Part shown: piece by piece, positions 6,354 to 7,525 of the stretch
Numbering within the stretch: the first letter of the stretch is position 1
Layout: each line of letters starts with the position of its first letter
NCBI GenBank assembly: GCA_902462525.1
Contig: CABQCA010000112.1
Location: 1-7,525 of the forward strand
Source of the DNA: an uncultured Porphyromonadaceae bacterium
GTDB lineage: Bacteria > Bacteroidota > Bacteroidia > Bacteroidales > Muribaculaceae
DNA length: 7,525 nucleotides
Direction: 5' to 3'
The notes under the pieces: model-generated
What the model saw: only the letters and a program-made list of their open reading frames with translations
The model's database searches: none
What the model was told of the DNA's origin: nothing
Program-made: the position numbers and the translations under genes

Positions 6354-7525
6354 TTATGCGCGGGCCAGACCTGTTACTGCCTGTTTGATTTTGAATCCGG
6401 TGAAAGCCATGAGCAGCGACATCAGCGGCGACAGATAGTTGAATACACAGAAGGGCAGATAGATGAGGGTAGGCACTCCTAAGACCGTCGACTGTGTGAT
6501 GCCGCACGAATTCCACGGAATCAGCACCGACGTCACCGACACCGAATCTTCGAGCGTTCGGCTCAGAAGTCTCGGCTCAAGCCCGAAACGGCGGTATGCG
6601 TTGCGGTACATATTTCCCCCGATGATGAGCGACAGATACTGGTCGGCGGTGCAACTGTTCAGAAACAGTCCGCTGCTCACAGTTGTGCCTACAAGCGAGA
6701 AATTGCTGCTGAGACGACTCGTGATTTTATGAGTGACTGTCGACAGCATGCCTGTGCCTATCATGGCGGTGCCGAAAATCATGGCACACAGAACAAGAAA
6801 CACCGTCGGAAGCATGCCCGTGATACCTCCTGTAGCGGCGAGGCTGTCGAAGGTGGCATGTCCGGTGTCGAAAGTGGTTTCCGACCATAGCAGCCTGAGA
6901 ATCATGGAGGCGTAGTCGGCTAACCCGCTGCCTTCCGATAGCACGGCAACGATTCCGGGCTGGAAAATGAATATGCCTGCAAGACCGAGCATCGAGCTGA
7001 CGAACAGTGTCAGCAGGGTGGGCACCCGGAGAGCTATCAGGGTGAGTGTTGTCACAGGTATGACGAGTGTCCACGGTGTTATTGCGAAATTGGCGTTTAT
7101 CAGCGCGAGCATGTCGCCGGTGCTTTCGTCCGGGCTTGTTTCTATACACAGGCCGGCAATGAAAAAGGTGAGCAAAGCGAGGCCCATGGCCGGTATGGCG
7201 GTGAGCATGAGGTAGCGTATGTGGTCGAAGAGATCGACGCCGCAGGTGCTCGATGCCACGACTGTGGTATCGCTCAGCGCCGATACTTTGTCGCCGAAAT
7301 ATGCGCCCGAAATTATGGCGCCGGCGACCCATCCGGGGTGGAAACCCATGACTGTGCCTATGCCCATGAAAGCGACGCCGATAGTGGCGATGGTACTCCA
7401 CGAACTGCCCGTGAGCACCGATATGACGGCGCAGACAGCGCAGGTTATTACTAAGAAAAATGTCGGACTCAGCAGCCGCATACCGTAGTCTATGAGTGTG
7501 GGCACGACGCCGCTCAGCATCCATG
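6354..7525 (-). CDS. NhaC-family Na+/H+ antiporter, N-terminus cut by the window edge
   Basis: The last 390 or so residues of an NhaC-type antiporter are visible; the frame stays open through the right edge, so the ATG at 7518-7520 is internal. NhaC proteins are inner-membrane carriers of about 450-490 residues, so roughly 70-100 residues are missing. Counting from that internal Met, the family landmarks are GSSWSTIATIGVAFMGIG (38-55), HPGWVAGAIISGAYFGDKVS followed by ALSDTT (61-86; Asp77 and Asp84 are candidate ion ligands), and near the C-terminus GLFLNSCTADQYLS and a LEDSVSVTSVLIPWNSCG segment. Long hydrophobic stretches run throughout. The expected role is sodium export in exchange for protons. 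Some relatives exchange other pairs (MleN-type malate/lactate antiporters, for example), so the substrate is not certain. It converges on the DUF389 gene with 26 bases between the stop codons. Its promoter lies outside the window. Confidence 0.93.
   Translation of the reverse strand, partial: WMLSGVVPTLIDYGMRLLSPTFFLVITCAVCAVISVLTGSSWSTIATIGVAFMGIGTVMGFHPGWVAGAIISGAYFGDKVSALSDTTVVASSTCGVDLFDHIRYLMLTAIPAMGLALLTFFIAGLCIETSPDESTGDMLALINANFAITPWTLVIPVTTLTLIALRVPTLLTLFVSSMLGLAGIFIFQPGIVAVLSEGSGLADYASMILRLLWSETTFDTGHATFDSLAATGGITGMLPTVFLVLCAMIFGTAMIGTGMLSTVTHKITSRLSSNFSLVGTTVSSGLFLNSCTADQYLSLIIGGNMYRNAYRRFGLEPRLLSRTLEDSVSVTSVLIPWNSCGITQSTVLGVPTLIYLPFCVFNYLSPLMSLLMAFTGFKIKQAVTGLARA

Noticed and set aside
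6727..7524. A 265-codon open frame on the minus strand within the NhaC gene, in another frame
   Set aside because: It is very rich in Arg and His and lacks any family motif, while the overlapping frame encodes the clear antiporter. It is a frame artefact of GC-rich codons.
1..7525. Possible defence, toxin or mobile-element island
   Set aside because: No integrase, transposase, terminal repeats, attachment site, tRNA, CRISPR array or defence-type nuclease is visible; all five genes belong to recognisable envelope protein families.

Overview
The window looks like a chromosomal segment of a Bacteroidota bacterium, most likely a gut-type Bacteroidales. This rests on the serpin promoter, which fits the Bacteroidota consensus (TTTG, 19 bases, TAnnTTTG), on AT-rich leaders without an obvious Shine-Dalgarno sequence, and on the gene families present. 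Genus and species cannot be read from the sequence. All five genes encode cell-envelope proteins, and two are cut by the window edges.

Layout, left to right. (1) Bases 2-3482, plus strand: the 3' end of an RND efflux adaptor gene, then 7 bases later a complete AcrB-type (HAE1) RND pump gene with its proton-relay residues intact. No outer-membrane channel gene follows; a strong hairpin closes the unit. (2) Bases 3549-4766, minus strand: a lipoprotein-anchored serpin, a suicide-type protease inhibitor fold, with its own promoter. (3) Bases 4767-4971: a 205-base divergent regulatory region shared by the serpin gene and the next gene. It has a good serpin promoter, a weaker plus-strand promoter candidate and a 10-base-spaced direct repeat between them. 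(4) Bases 4972-6327, plus strand: a DUF389 membrane protein with about seven membrane segments and a C-terminal domain predicted to be periplasmic. A terminator-like hairpin includes its stop codon. (5) Bases 6354 to the right edge, minus strand: most of an NhaC-family sodium/proton antiporter, lacking its N-terminus.

The units alternate + - + -, giving two convergent junctions, each with a hairpin, and one divergent junction. The genes share an envelope theme (drug efflux, protease defence, ion homeostasis), but the sequence does not show that they act as one system. The most noteworthy item is the serpin: membrane-tethered, with a reactive loop lacking basic residues, changed shutter residues and lower GC than its neighbours. 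I found no mobile element, CRISPR array, tRNA or rRNA, and no convincing evidence of a wholly new system.
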